A stretch of 21,214 nucleotides of DNA from an uncultured Butyricicoccus sp. (lineage in GTDB: Bacteria; Bacillota; Clostridia; Oscillospirales; Butyricicoccaceae). This document shows, one piece after another, positions 21,177 to 21,214 of the stretch (position 1 is its first letter; each line of letters opens with the position of its first letter). The DNA lies in assembly GCA_910584935.1 (NCBI GenBank), contig CAJUDU010000044.1, forward strand, positions 1 through 21,214, given 5' to 3'. The notes under the pieces are model-generated. The model made no database searches, was not told the DNA's origin, and worked only from the letters and a program-made list of their open reading frames with translations. The position numbers and the translations under genes were made by a program.

Positions 21177-21214
21177 AGGTTATTGGGGAAAGGGAAAGCA
21201 AACAGGCAAAAATC

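Overview
The window reads as an ordinary chromosomal stretch of a low-to-moderate GC Gram-positive anaerobe. I infer class Clostridia, most likely an Oscillospiraceae/Ruminococcaceae-type lineage. The grounds are the strong AGGAGG-type ribosome sites, sigma-A promoters (several with extended -10 boxes), an archaeal-type AspRS beside a second EF-G-like GTPase, a Bacillus-type LysC with an internal translation start, and a PheB-like ACT protein. No rRNA, CRISPR array or replication origin is visible.

Layout: (1) 1-2081: a secreted acidic protein of unknown role, divergent from a Na+/phosphate cotransporter (2082-3860). (2) 4029-5186: an exported protein with a copper-amine-oxidase-N-like domain, convergent with an EF-G paralogue (5279-7363, minus). 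(3) 7542-10648, minus: rlmB followed, with an ATGA overlap, by a 775-aa membrane protein. That protein has the layout of a heavy-metal P-type ATPase but lacks the CPC, DKTGT and TGD signatures, and it carries a heptapeptide-repeat N-terminus. I consider it the most novel item here. (4) 10649-10950: three 40-bp tandem repeats that fold into six small hairpins. (5) 10951-13914, minus: pheB-like ACT protein, homoserine dehydrogenase and aspartokinase, an operon for the aspartate-family amino acids. (6) 14200-16524, plus: a tight three-gene operon of a FliK-like protein, a free-standing FlhB C-terminal-domain protein and a PilZ (c-di-GMP) protein, with its own promoter and terminator and no other flagellar gene in view. 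(7) 16714-18039: archaeal-type AspRS. (8) 18046-19217: a carboxymuconolactone-decarboxylase-family gene and a divergent MerR regulator around a classic 19-bp-spacer MerR promoter, then a decayed DUF4180 gene. (9) 19218-19758: AT-rich non-coding DNA with inverted repeats. (10) 19759-19849: tRNA-Ser(CGA). (11) 19923-21176, minus: the C-terminal part of a large serine recombinase, visibly more GC-rich than the rest. It probably marks the edge of a mobile element abutting the tRNA gene.

How the genes work together: blocks 5 and 7 are amino-acid and translation housekeeping. Blocks 3 and 6 pair known parts with unexplained ones and deserve attention. The right end (blocks 8-11) shows gene decay and mobile DNA. 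All family names come from reading motifs and remembered family patterns; no database search was run.
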